Numbered from the stretch's first letter, positions 24,299-35,227 are shown. The stretch: 64,000 nt of DNA from Ascaphus truei (GCA_036426205.1 CM071573.1:45165664-45229663); one strand, 5' to 3'. The notes: generated by a model from the sequence alone, not told the origin. Translations and numbers: made by a program.

Positions 24299-24872
24299 AT
24301 CCTCATCCTTCCCTCCTCTTCCTACTCTACCTCCCAGTCCTCCCCACTCCTCCCCCTCCCTGTCCTCCCCCTCCCAGTCCTCCCCACTCCTCCCCCTCCC
24401 AGTCATCCAGTCCTCCCCCTTCTTTCCCCTCTGAGTTCTCCCCTTCCTCCTTGCCCTCCTCCCCTCCTCATCCTGCTCCTCGCCTCATCCTCACCCTCCC
24501 GGTTTCCACCCCTACTCCTCCTCCTTCCTCTACCCCATCCAACTCCTCCCCCCCACTCCTTATTCCTCTTCCTCTCCCACTCCTCCCTCTCTCCCTCTTC
24601 CTCCTCACCCCCTCCCCTTCCTCCTCATCCCCCTCCCCTTTGTCCCCTACAATTCCACCTCCCCCTTCTCCCCCCTTCCCCTCCACCCCCTCTTCCCCTC
24701 CACCCCACCTCCCTTCCACCCCCTCCTCCTCCCCCCTTCAACTCCTCCTCCCCCACTCCTTATTCCCCACTTCCTCTCCCACTCATCCCTCTCCCCCCTC
24801 CTCCTCTCTCTCCTCCCCCCTCCTCCTCTCTCTCCTCCCCCCTCCTCCTCCCCCTTTTCATACCCCCTTCTC
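24299..24872 (+). repeat. About 570-bp polypyrimidine tract
   Basis: Almost pure C and T on the plus strand with irregular CTCCTCCCC units, hence purine-only on the other strand. It keeps all plus frames open, giving Pro/Ser/Leu-rich frames up to 273 codons and a Gly/Glu-rich frame on the minus strand. None is credible as a gene. Such tracts can adopt triplex (H-DNA) structures. Confidence 0.9.
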
Positions 24873-26167
24873 CTTGGTTTGGGTCCGATATCCTCATCCC
24901 TACACCTCCTTCATCACGGTAATAAAGCCAAAGTATCTAACCATCTAATCATTTGTTACCAATTTGTCATCAATTCATTACATACATACACATACAATAC
25001 CCGTATTTAAAGTGAACCTAGAACAAATAAAACTAGAATCTCACAAACGGGGGAAGGCTGCGGCTTTCACACCATGGGCCATGTCTGATCACGCTGATCA
25101 GAGAAATTCATGTGTAGCTTCCAACCCAACGTTCTGACACTGATGTTCTATGCGATGATGATGATGATGATTCTGCTGCTGATGATAGCAATCTCTTTAA
25201 TTTGCATGCGTAGAAGGAGAGCTCAGAGCAGCGGACGAGACACTGATGAGTGCAGTACCTTCTCACGCGATTTATTTACCTGCGGCAGCAGAACGCTGCA
25301 GCTTGAAGCGGAAGTGTAAGCCGCACAGCTCTGTCGTATTATCAGGGGCCTGAAGTCCTGAAAGATGCAACACATCAGAGTGTAAGCTCTTCTGGGAAGG
25401 AAATGGAGGTCTCATTTTAATAGATACAGTGCTACACTTAATGCCATACAAAGCATGATTATTGCATTTGAACAGAGGAGTGACTGCCTCTTTTGCTTGC
25501 TGGCTCTTGTAATATTTTCACTCCAAGGCTCAGGCTAATAATTTATAATAAATTGAATGCCTTGGTTTAAGATTGATTGCTAAAGTATCCCTTTATTCAC
25601 ATACGCTGTTCAGTCTTCCGAAAATACAAATAATTGAGTGTTTTTTTTTTTTTTTTAAGGTTAGGAAAATGAAAACCTGAAAATGATTTCTGAGACATTT
25701 AGTACTCAAACTCTTAATTTTATTTGAAGGTGAATGAAAAAAGATTTTCACACTGCACTTGTGAATGCAAGTAGATGTAGAAACGATAAGGACAGTTTAG
25801 CTTTAATAATAAAGCTGAGTATATTTGGTGCTTCGGCCAGATCAGCATTTGCAGCTGTTCTCAAACTTGCATTCATAATAACTTAATTGACAAAAAGGAA
25901 AAATGTAATATTTTCCACTAACTTCCGACACAGACGGCTTCTTTTGATAAACACCAAAAACATATTTTGATTTCCATTTATTACGTTAGACCTGAGTTTT
26001 AATTGAGGAGCGGATATTGAATTAAAACAACTGGATATTAAGAAACAGTTCACACAGAGCTATCACTGCTCCGTGTTTTGGAGCAGAGCTGCAGAGTATG
26101 TAAGAACATTTTCTTACATCTGATGCAGAATTTTACACTTCCGCCACTTCAGATGTGAACGATTTGG
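24873..26167. other. Unclassified AT-rich sequence
   Basis: No gene seen. Contains a GATGAT run (25155-25170) and a T run near 25640. The 25550-26100 part has no repeat features I can see and reads as single-copy sequence. Confidence 0.4.
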
Positions 26168-26352
26168 GGGGCAAATAAAAGGCAAAAACAATGGCGCGGA
26201 GAGACATTGAATGTGATTGATCAACCTCTGCTACTGACTCCCCCCAACTCCTCATACTGACTCCCCCAAATTCCTGCTGAATCCCAAACCCATCCTACTG
26301 ACTCCCACAAACTCCTACTGAATCCCCCCAACGATCCCCAAACTGTTCATAC
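26168..26352. repeat. Dispersed repeat with CTACTGACTCC units, copy 2
   Basis: Second copy of the repeat at 23128-23330 in the same orientation. Confidence 0.6.
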
Positions 26353-26639
26353 TGATGTATGTATATATGTAGGAGAATATTGTACATATAGAAAAGTGAG
26401 CCCCAGTGTATCAATTATAACAATTTGGTATTGTGAAAATATTAATTGTGAAACACTTTACTGATAACCTTAGTACTGAAAATAGTGTCAGATAAAAACA
26501 CGATCCATGAATTAACCTCAGCAAAAAGTGAATGGACATTTTTTTTAAATTAAATCCTCTAAGGTGATTTAATAAAATACTTAATTCAACAATTATAAAT
26601 AGTTTCATGTTAATTCAGCCCACAATAGTCATTAGCTTT

Positions 26640-27320
26640 TAATTAATCACAGGGGGCCTCCAGTTCTACCAGAAAGACGATGATTCGTGTTTGAGGGCTT
26701 GAAATACAAAGAATACTGAGGATAGCTTTATATTACAGCATGCTCAATATCAAGGGATGGGTGCAATCCTGCGTTGTGCATGGCCTGCATGATATAAACT
26801 TCCAGGGCAGATTGAATTCATTTCCAATTGAAAAGCGAAGGTAAGTCTGAAAATCGCAGCTTATTACCTCTGTGAAATCCACGTAATTATTGTATTTTTG
26901 AACGGAGAACTTCTTTTGTCCCTGTCCTGAGGTCGAGCTGTAATTACACTTCCATGTGTTCCTTAATAAGGTCAAAGTCAGCACAGAATGCAGCAGAACG
27001 TTAAGGACAGAGTTTGATTTCCATGGCAGAAAATGTCTTACAAAACGAGCTGCATTGAAGACTTCTGGAAACACAATTCTAGGTAGTATTTTGGCACAAT
27101 TCTTAAGTAAAAACAAAATAATGGTAATAATTATAACAATAATTATAATAACAATAATAATATAGATTTAAAAAAAAAATGCTTCGGAACTTACCCCTGA
27201 TCAGCTTTGGAATTGGTGGAAGATGAAAGTTGCATGCTTTACATTCTGCGGTATGTGTTGCATTTTCCGCAGTGTGTTGCAGGCTCCTCTAGTCAATAGG
27301 AAAAGCGCAAGGAATGCACT
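26640..27320 (-). repeat. Inverted duplicate segment, left copy
   Basis: Reverse complement of 35560-36235. Similarity is near-perfect in a 270-bp core (26791-27060: 3 mismatches, no gaps). It drops in the flanks, where indels accumulate, including an AT-rich tract at about 27120-27180 here and a different one in the partner. A 127-codon frame crosses the core on the minus strand (26733-27116). Two of the three core differences change an amino acid, so there is no sign of selection on a protein. I recognise no TE family. Confidence 0.85.
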
Positions 27321-27324
27321 AGTG

Positions 27325-27420
27325 CAGGGGTGGCCAACTCAAGTCGTTGAGGGCCATCAACGGCTCAGGTTTTAATGATATCCCTGTTTCAGCACAAGTG
27401 GTTCAATTCAGTCATTGACT
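27325..27420. mobile_element. hAT-like foldback MITE (family A), left half only
   Basis: Begins CAGGGGTGGCCAACTC and runs as far as the centre of the standard element, where it passes into a minisatellite. The right half is missing. Confidence 0.7.
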
Positions 27421-27426
27421 TATTTC

Positions 27427-27691
27427 TGGCGAATTGTTTTACAGTGGCTAAACAGTCATGGCGAATTGTTCCACTGGCTAAACGGCCATGGCGAATTCTT
27501 CCACTGGCTAAACGGCCATGGCGAATTGTTCCAGAGTGGCTAAACGGCCATGGCGAATTGTTCCACATTGGCTAAACGGCCATGGCGAATTGTTCCACAG
27601 TGGCTAAACGGCCATGGCGAATTGTTCCAGAGTGGCTAAACGGCCATGGTGAATTGTTCCACAGTGGCTAAACGGCTGTGACGAATTGCCC
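27427..27691 (+). repeat. 30-33-bp minisatellite, about 8 units
   Basis: Units around GGCTAAACGGCCATGGCGAA, separated by TTGTTCCACAG-like spacers of slightly varying length. The centre is GGCCATGGC, almost a palindrome. First and last units are most diverged. The array begins where the adjoining hAT-like element is truncated. Confidence 0.9.
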
Positions 27692-27969
27692 CATTCCTCA
27701 GCTTGTAGTGTGTCGCCTCTTGTAAAGAGTCTCCTGATCATCTCTCTGGTTCCGCAGTAGTCTTTTCCCAGAGCCTATCGAAAGGGGAAGGGGGCTTTCA
27801 CTTTGGAAATACTTCTTACATTAGAAACATTAAAAATGTCTTTAAAACATTTTTTTAAATGCTACAAGTATTTTCTCATAGTACAGAACTGATTTATTTA
27901 GAAAAGCACACATGTAGGATACTGCTTGAACTACTGCTTTAATACCAAAAAAGTATCCAAAGAAGTTAA

Positions 27970-28607
27970 TATTATAACGCTGCTGCCAAAATTACTCTAC
28001 TCTTTCCTAAATCTGTCTTAGTGTCTCCCCTGCTGAAATCCATCTCCTGGCTTCCTATCAAATCCTGCATCTCACACTCAATGCTCCTCCTCACTTTTAA
28101 AGCTTTACACTCTTCTGCCCCTCCTTACATTTAAGCCCTAATTTCTTGCTAAACACCATCCCGACTCTTGCGTTCTGCTCAAGGATGTCTTCTCTCTACC
28201 CCCTTTGTATCTAAGTCTCTCTCCCACCTTAAACCTTTCTCACTGACTGCCCCACACCTCTGGAATTCCTTTCCCCTCAATATTCGACTAGCACCGTCTT
28301 TCCAGCTCTAAAACCCACCTTAAAAAAACACCAGCTTAACAAAGCATATAAGTACCTCCATGGCTGATACTTTACACCACATACATGAACCTTGGCCATT
28401 TGCAGACACACCAGAACACCTTTGTACTGTCTCTGTACGTCCTTCCTACCTACCAATTAGATTGTAAGCTCTTTGGAGCAGGCACTCCTTTTCCTATATG
28501 TTACTTTCCCATTATATGTTATTTTTATTATTTATATGATTGTCACATTTTTTTACTGCTGTGTGGCGCTATGTACATTAATGGCGCTATATAAATAAAG
28601 ACATATA
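27970..28607 (+). pseudogene. LINE (L2/CR1-type) reverse transcriptase C-terminus and 3' tail
   Basis: Plus strand translation starts NAAAKITLLFPKSV, then SPLLKSISWLPIKSCI and LLLTFKALHSSAPPYI before a stop. Further on APHLWNSFPLNIR is readable. This series (NAAA, SWLPI, TFKALH, PPY, WNSLP) marks the end of the RT region of L2/CR1-like LINEs. The 3' tail has ATTAGATTGTAAGCTC and GCGCTATGTACATTAATGGC and ends at AATAAAG plus an AT-rich run. The copy is 5'-truncated and broken by stops. Tails of the same type occur at 16555 and, diverged, at 5425 and 44794. Confidence 0.8.
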
Positions 28608-28837
28608 TACATACATTATAAAAACAATCTATCAAAAATTAATTAAATAATGGAGAGAAACAGAAAAATGCAGCACCTAGACAGGGATAAAAAAATAAAC
28701 TTCTTTCTTGATTATCGCAAACCACAGTTGCATAATCCCTCAACATAAAATGCTGGGAGATAATAAACATAAAGGGTATAAAACCTTTTTATCATTAGCA
28801 GCAGTTGAACTAGTGGAGATATTCCGCAGAGGGAGAG

Positions 28838-28929
28838 AGAGAGAGATTAAAAAGACTGAGAGGGAAGTTTACTGGGCCACACTCTTGGATATATTGGAAC
28901 CAAGAGGTCTGAATAGGAAAATACATTGA
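28838..28929 (+). pseudogene. Penelope-like ORF, extreme C-terminus
   Basis: Encodes REREIKKTEREVYWATLLDI and then LEPRGLNRKIH before a stop. The YW...LEPRGLN pattern is typical of the last residues of PLE proteins after the GIY-YIG domain. RT and endonuclease parts are missing; the upstream 70 bases belong to the inverted arm. Confidence 0.65.
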
Positions 28930-29125
28930 CAACATTGTTTGTGAGTGTAGTGCTATTTGTAACAACCTCATTTAAATTGTATATATTTTTTACAATTTGT
29001 AAATTTTGTATAAAGTTTTTTTGATTTACAATGTTTTTTAGGCACCATTCCAGGATTACCTGATGCTGATCACATGGGGGGGATTAGGGGTATATAAGGA
29101 AGTAAAGCGACTCATGGGGTTATGC

Positions 29126-29166
29126 ATGACCCGTGAGAAAGTCCTGAGGGAGAAACGCGTTGGCTA
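29126..29166 (+). ncRNA. Degenerate hammerhead-like motif
   Basis: Within GTGAGAAAGTCCTGAGGG followed by AGAAACGCGTTGG, a TCC/GGA mini-stem precedes GAAAC and GCGTT. The CTGATGA core is not preserved (GTGAGAA) and stem I is only about two pairs. Probably a decayed ribozyme; placed by its position in a PLE 3' region. Confidence 0.3.
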
Positions 29167-29310
29167 TTTCAACTGTTTGTATTATCTCCCAGCATTTTCT
29201 GTTGAGGGGTTATGCAACTGCGGTTTGCGATAAATAAAGGAAAAAGTTAATTTTGTTATCCCTGACTTGGTGCTGGGGTTTCTGGTTCTCTCTGCTGCTC
29301 AGAGTTAATA

Positions 29311-30627
29311 ACATTTAGCTCTGAACAATATCATAGAATACAAAAAAAGAAGCGCAAGCTGACTGATTCACCAAACAGTGTAACCAAGACAAAAAAGTGC
29401 TCCCTAGTGCAGCTAAAACAATAGGTCTCTAGGAACCTGTGACAGAATATACGTGAAAATTAAAGTGCAAGTGAATGTTTTTTGATATACAAACAATAAA
29501 CCAATATGTGCAGTGCCAATAAGTGAATAAAGCACTCACAATATTACTGATGATGGATGTCTCTGCAATCTCCTTCGTTCCTCAAAAGATACACATAGGA
29601 TAAGACATAGCATAATACGTTTTTATAACACAAGACTGTACACAAAACTGGGAGAAGAAATGAACTCGCATTCTCACAGTGGTAAGATGCATTAGATGTA
29701 TTAAGGGTACACCCATACCACTCTGGATCTCTCGTAGGTTTCAGCAAACTTTTAGAGTCTTTTCCCTCCACCTCGGTTGCCTCACTTGTCCGATTCACCC
29801 GGTCGTAGGCGCCAGCACTTCCACGTCTGCACGCGCAGCAGTACAGTGGCTCGATGGAGTCAGCCAATTCAGTTCCTGATTATGGAATCCTCAGAGGGCC
29901 AAAAACCCAAACACTATCATCAAGGATTTTCCTGGAGCACCCTTCATCCAATGTATTTTAATAATATATTGTTGTAATATTTGAGTTTAAAATAATGTAT
30001 ATATAAAATCATAATAATATAATAGATATTAGTATTATTTATGTAGGACGTATTGCACCTGTAAATCTCCAATTTGTAGGATTATGTTGCAGATTAACAT
30101 GATCAAATATATAATATTTTAAAGAAATCGTATCTTAAAATAAGAGGATATTGGATTATTAGAAAAGGAAAAGGCTAAAAAAACATATATTGAAAATATC
30201 ATAAACCAAAAAATATAAAAATAATTAAGAATTTCAAAACTATTTTAAAGTAGCAGACCAGAAAACAGACCTAAAATCTTTATATAGATAAAACAAAAGG
30301 GTAAACAGAATATATAAAAATGTAACATGTATACAAAAGACAAGGACAAATTAGGATTAAAAATGTGCATTCATTCTTTGATAAAGAGAACTAAACCAAT
30401 CAATTTGTTAAGACCCACAGGAGATACATTTTTTTCATTTAAAAATCAAAAATGTTTCTTGTTGGTTTATTTTTATTTATAAAGTGTTTTACCAGGAAGT
30501 AATACATTGAGTTACCTCTCGTTTTCAAGTATGTCCTGGGCACAGAGTTATGATGATAAATACATGGTTACATTAAGTGAGCAAGGTTATACATTATATA
30601 CAAGACATTGCATGCACAGTTAGAGAT

Positions 30628-30655
<28 letters not shown>
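29311..30655. other. Unclassified AT-rich sequence
   Basis: No gene seen. 29320-29900 has phrases (AATAAAGCACTCACAATATT) like retroelement ends but no coding motif. An AT dinucleotide run closes the block at about 30628-30655. Confidence 0.4.
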
Positions 30656-30658
<3 letters not shown>

Positions 30659-30789
30659 TGTTCGACAAACCTATACATTTGCTCGCCCCGGGCGAGTGGA
30701 TTTAACCCCCGGGCGAGTAAATATTGGCCCAAGCAGCACACGTTTGGTACTAGGTGGCGAGTAGATTTTTTGGTGATTTGTCAACCACT
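30656..30789. mobile_element. TA-flanked MITE (family E), copy 1
   Basis: TIR CAGTGTTCGACAAAC is mirrored by GATTTGTCAACCACT. It has a GC-rich core with paired CTCGCCCCGGGCGAG and sits between two AT-repeat runs. Repeated in reverse at 32407-32562. A TA target suggests a Tc1/mariner-type mover. Confidence 0.7.
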
Positions 30790-30815
30790 ATATATATATA
30801 TATATATATATATAA

Positions 30816-31639
30816 TGTGCTAAATATATAGGCAATGGCAGGTATGATATACTTTGTGGTAAATCTGTGATTCCATTCCAGTTACTGTTTAGCCCATAAA
30901 CATATTTTCATGCACTATTTAGTCAATGACTATCATCTGCAAAAACTGACATGTTAATAATTGGGACACATTTAATGTCTGTCTGATATGTTTATTTTCC
31001 CTCTGTGACCACACATGCTTGAATAGCAGCTTTCTCATGTTATCCCTATACAACTTGTAATACCTCTTTAATACAAATCTTTTTCATTAACAGAGCAGTG
31101 AAGTTTACACACAGCGCATGCGCATGGTACAGCTTGGCAACAGACTTATTATAGAGACTGTGATCTTTTCACCATCTTAGGGCAAGCATGCGCAGTGAGG
31201 TGCTTTGAAGTGTGCCAAATAGAAACGCTTGCCATTTCTGTAATGACCCAGCGAGGGGCGCCAGGGACGGCAACGTATGACGTCACGGACATGCGCATTT
31301 GCAACTGTGATGTCCGTCTTGCCCTTAGTATCTTAGGTCCTGGCAAGGAGAGTCTTTAATACTTCCCCATATGTGCAGTTTTCAGACAGAGTAATGCAGG
31401 CGACAGCCATGGCATAGACGCATGTTTATGACTTAATGCGCATGCTCACTGCCCATTTGTGATATTAAACTTTCAGTACTGCCCTTTCTTACTAGGGTAG
31501 GAGTTGACTAGATACACCACTACCATTGGCCCTTGGGCTATGACGCCTCTTTGACACTGTTTACTAATGCATTTGTATACCCTCTACTCCACATGTTATT
31601 AATTAAACACAACAAGTGCCCACAATCACTGGCCTAATT
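30816..31639. other. Unclassified sequence
   Basis: No gene seen. 31080-31450 contains several GCGCATGC phrases and may be the upstream part of the PLE fragment that follows. Confidence 0.35.
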
Positions 31640-32270
31640 AGATCCCTTTTTAAGATGCATGTTACACTGCCTACAGTACCACTCCCAGTAGAAGGCTAAG
31701 GCCGAAACGCGTAGGAGCAGGTCCAGTAGGCAGGATCCCCTGTTTTGTCCCCTCTCTAGGACATGTACACGTGCAGTGAGCTTTGCTCCTTGTTTCCTCC
31801 CCAGACTTTGCTGAGTACCTGACTTGAGGTGATGTAGTGCTTATTTGCTGTTACAGACTAAGGTGTGCTTTTTTGATTGCATTATGTGTCTTTTACAGTG
31901 AGTCCCACTGACTTTGCATTACTTTATATCCATCCGAGGTTTCAGGGAGATTTAAGTATTTTGCTGTTCATTGTATTAGCCACGTTACTTAGCCACCGTG
32001 TTTTGTCTGTTATCAGCCTTACTGTTTACACCTTGTCAGGTACTTCAGAGCATTTATTTTGTCTATTTAGACTTTTGTATTGTCCCTTAGGGTAACCCCC
32101 TGGTTAGAGGATATATCAAGTTTGCATTATACAGGGGATCCATGCCTTGTTTTAATTTTCTGTGCTTTGATTTTAATTTTATGTTCTGTGACAATTTTCA
32201 ATAAACATTTTGTGATTTTGTACCGTCAGGCAAACTAGAGTGCTTTCATTGGGGCTCTTTTTTCTCCTTT
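31640..32270 (+). mobile_element. Penelope-like element 3' fragment
   Basis: A hammerhead-like motif at 31682-31717 is followed downstream by a T-rich 3' region with TTTTCAATAAACATTTTGTG (about 32195-32214). Same order as the other PLE tails. No coding motif remains. Confidence 0.45.
31682..31717 (+). ncRNA. Hammerhead-like motif, mutated core
   Basis: Reads CTCC, CAGTAGAA, GGC-TAAG-GCC, GAAAC, GCG, TA, GGAG. CTCC and GGAG form stem I; GGC and GCC form stem II. The core CAGTAGA departs from CTGATGA, so activity is doubtful. Confidence 0.45.
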
Positions 32271-32406
32271 GCAATATCATATGCCCTTATAGCACCACCG
32301 ACAGATGATTACATCTAAATTTACTTTGTCGGTTTTGTAGTTGCCTTAACTTGTCTTATGGATGCGGGGTCATCTCTTTTCCTCGCAAAAAATGTATATA
32401 TATATA

Positions 32407-32560
32407 CAGTGGTCGACAAATCACCAAAAAATCTACTCGCCACACAAAAAAATCTACTCGCCACCTAGTAAAAAACGTGTGCTGCTTGGGCCAATAGGAG
32501 CTCGCCACGATGTTAAATCCACTCGCCCGGGGTGAGCAAATGTATAGGTTTGTCGAACAC

Positions 32561-32562
<2 letters not shown>
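32407..32562. mobile_element. TA-flanked MITE (family E), copy 2, inverted
   Basis: Reverse orientation relative to 30656-30789 (CAGTGGTCGACAAATC to GTTTGTCGAACACGG), with a short internal duplication of ATCTACTCGCCAC. AT repeats flank both sides. Confidence 0.7.

Positions 32563-32605
<43 letters not shown>
32563..32605. repeat. AT microsatellite
   Basis: Uninterrupted AT dinucleotides directly after the family E element. Confidence 0.9.
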
Positions 32606-32607
<2 letters not shown>

Positions 32608-33214
32608 AGAAAACAATATGAAGTAGCGCCGCTAAATAACCAGTTAATTATAAATATTAATTATAAATTATTAGTAGGAGAGTCAATAGCTGATTGGATA
32701 GGCTTGAAGGGGCAGCTAGATAGGGCTAATACACTATGATAAAACTTTTAAAATTTACAAATGGCAATGCAATCTCCTGACAAAAAACCCTAAAGGAAAA
32801 AATAAAAAATCTAAAAAATGTATTTATTAATAAAAAATAGAAAAAATTGTCAAAAGATAAAAATATAATAAAAAACCTTCAATATATAAAGTCCTGTTCC
32901 AGTGGAAATGTCCTTGGTTTCTTGCAGCCCGTTTCAAAGGGATCACCAGTCCCTAGTGATATCTGAAAAAAAGAACAAAAAAGAAACAGGCGCACACCTA
33001 GTGCATTACCGCTGTTAATCTGATAGGCCATTAATCAATGCAGAAATGCTGGGGCTAGTTTAAGGAAAGTTTAAGGCATGTATTCAGAATGTACCTGGGT
33101 GTTTCCTGGTTTTTTTGGGGAATTGCCACTGGTTTTTGTTCGAATAAGAGTTGCCTCTACTGTAACAGTTACAGACCAGATTAAAATGTCAGACAGCCTT
33201 AGTTTTGAAAGAAC

Positions 33215-33583
33215 TTAGACTGGTGGTGGCTGTGAGAGTCTCCGGTAGATTGTTCCAGTTTTAGCGTGCACGGTAAGAGAAGGAGGAGCGGCCGGATACT
33301 TTGTTGACAGTTTGGACAGTTTATTAATCCTATCTCCGCCTCTAGTATCTAAATCTGCATTTTCTATTGCTTTTCTTTTGAGGCCTTTAGGGTCAGAGTT
33401 ATGGTGAAAAGCAAAGTGCCTAGATACACTGTACACATGTAAAGAAAAACATTTCTTAATATTTCTTACATGTTCTTGTATTTTAATTTTGAATATTACC
33501 TTTGTTCTCCCAAAGTACTGGATGCCACATGTGCATTCCAATAAATACACTACAGAGCTTGTAGAAAAAGTCATGGTGTTCAA
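33215..33583 (-). pseudogene. Penelope-like GIY-YIG endonuclease domain
   Basis: Contains SSVVYLLECTCGIQYFGRT, the VVY...YFG form of the GIY-YIG core, then RNIKK, a VSRHF histidine block and DPKGL followed by RGGDR. This is the order in PLE endonucleases, which nick target DNA for retrotransposition. In the KIKIQEHV region the usual catalytic Arg appears replaced (R..L..RI to FKIKI). The tail LSQPPPV is frameshifted. A remnant, not an active gene. Confidence 0.75.
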
Positions 33584-33589
33584 TATTAA

Positions 33590-34720
33590 AGTTCCCCGTA
33601 ATTTTCCATGTGAATTATTTACTGTTGTTGGCTTTGTAACTCACAGATGGATCATTCTCCACACTTAAAACAACAATTTGGTTTACCATTCAGCACTTCA
33701 CAGCCCTTTATAAGCCTTTTTTATTTGTCTTCTGATCGTATTTCATTTTATTATTTAAATGATTATATGTGGTAATGAAGGCTATTTTAAATGGCCCTAC
33801 TCCTAATTCTTTAGGTCACTTATTAATAGTCTTATACCCACGAGTTATGAACATTTTCTGCCTGTTAATTTCATTAACTCAATCAAAGTCTTTATATAGA
33901 TATTTGCTATTGTACCGTCTTTCCATAAATCTGCATTTTATTTCCTGTGACTATATATGAAAATCTCGATCCAAATTGCAATTTTCTCCTAACTCCCTGA
34001 AATTGTCCAAAAGTAATTTTTTTAGTCCAACTATTGTGATGGTTACTACTGCCCAGTAAATAGTTATTAACACCAACCTCTGATATATGTCTTGGAGTTA
34101 ATATTAAATGACTTCCAAAGTCAAGTTCAGGGAATCAATTGCCTAATTTTTAGAGGTAAAAATCAAATTTCACTCATTTTTAAGATATTATATAAAACAA
34201 TAAAAAAGCTTTCATTCCCATACAATCAGTATGTCATCAATAAATCTCTCCAAATAATGATGTTAGGGTTACTGTATATCTATTTTCAGACCATTCCTCG
34301 CATCTACCCATGAATACGTTAGTGAGACTAGAAGCACATTTTGTACACATTTTGTACCTCTCATTTGGGTGGAAAAGCTTTCTAAAAACGGATAATGGTT
34401 GTGTGAGATTATGAAGCAAATTCCATTAAGGATATGTCCTTTTATGTGAATCAGATAATATAAAATCCTTCTGGAGAAATGCATTTATGACCTGTAACCC
34501 TTATTCATGATGTAAGCTGGTGTAAAGTGATGAACATGACATGTCGCCCACATGTATCCTGATTGCAACGTCAAACTCAGGACATGTGTGGTATCTTTTG
34601 ATGTTGGATTTTAAATCGCCTACATAATTTTGAAGAAATCAATATAATGGGATTGATTGGCCGTTAATGAATTGATCATATATTTGACAATATATTATTT
34701 ACTTACTATTTGATTGTTTT
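33590..34720 (-). pseudogene. Penelope-like reverse transcriptase, C-terminal part
   Basis: Read in several frames: SSLYTSLHHE and GLQVINAFLQK (motif A neighbourhood and following helix), KCASSLTNVFMGRCEE (the PLE block normally read as G-T-x-x-APSYANLFMG), and later LRRNCNLDRDFHI near the thumb. No intact YxDD was found between them. Stops and shifts make it non-functional. Confidence 0.65.
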
Positions 34721-35045
34721 TATAATAATAACTTCTTTGGATACTTTTTTGGTAGTATCATGTTGCACTTAAGCCCACTAATAGCTGATACAGTATGTTC
34801 ATTTTACTATGTATTGATCCTTTGAATGTACACAAAAAAACAAAGAATTAATGCAAGACACTACATATAGAGAGATAGAGATCTGTGTTATTTCCCCTGA
34901 TGAAGTGGACTATGATACACATACAGTAGGGATTATGGGAACTGTGACATATTCCCCGACATACAGGCTGCCTATTCCTGTCGTTGGAGATGCTGCTGCT
35001 GGTATGTGGCATGGGGTGTAAATCACGGCTTGCTTTATTCTATGG

Positions 35046-35227
35046 CAGGGGTCTACAAACTCAGTCCTCAAGGGCCGCCAACAGGCCGGCTTTTATGGAT
35101 ATCCCTGTTTCAGCACAGGTGCCCAGTCTTTGACTGAGCCACTGATTGAGCAACCTGTGCTGAAACAGCGATATCCAGAAAAGCCGGCCTATTAGCGGCC
35201 CTTGAGGACTGAGTTTGGAGACCCTTG
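35046..35227. mobile_element. hAT-like foldback MITE (family A), diverged copy
   Basis: TIR CAGGGGTCTACAAACTCAG is mirrored at the other end. Flanks TTCTATGG (35038-35045) and TTCTAAGG (35228-35235) match in 7 of 8. The internal GCCGGCTTTT block distinguishes it from the other copies, suggesting a subfamily. Confidence 0.75.

Larger units (their letters stand above)
28651..29310 (+). mobile_element. Small Penelope-like element with inverted ends
   Basis: Arms 28651-28775 and 29180-29298 are imperfect inverted repeats (for example CCCAGCATTTT and AAAATGCTGGG; TTGCGATAA and TTATCGCAA). Between them lie the end of a PLE reading frame (28838-28929), an AT-rich 3' region and a GAAACGCG-containing motif. 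This is the known PLE layout of a partial inverted copy joined to the 5' side of a forward copy; most of the body is deleted. Confidence 0.65.
32800..34790 (-). mobile_element. Penelope-like element, 3' two thirds, degraded
   Basis: Minus strand order from the right: RT motif-A-like SSLYT (about 34520), the KCASSLTNVFMGRC block (34290-34350), a LRRNC-like block (about 33980), then the GIY-YIG domain (33215-33583) and an A-rich 3' region ending near 32800. The reading frame changes several times. The protein differs from the PLE at 46.7-54.8 kb, so it is a separate lineage. Confidence 0.75.

Noticed and set aside
24127..24948. 273-codon open frame, Pro/Ser/Leu-rich
   Set aside because: It is produced by the polypyrimidine tract; other plus frames are open as well and the composition is that of CTCC repeats.
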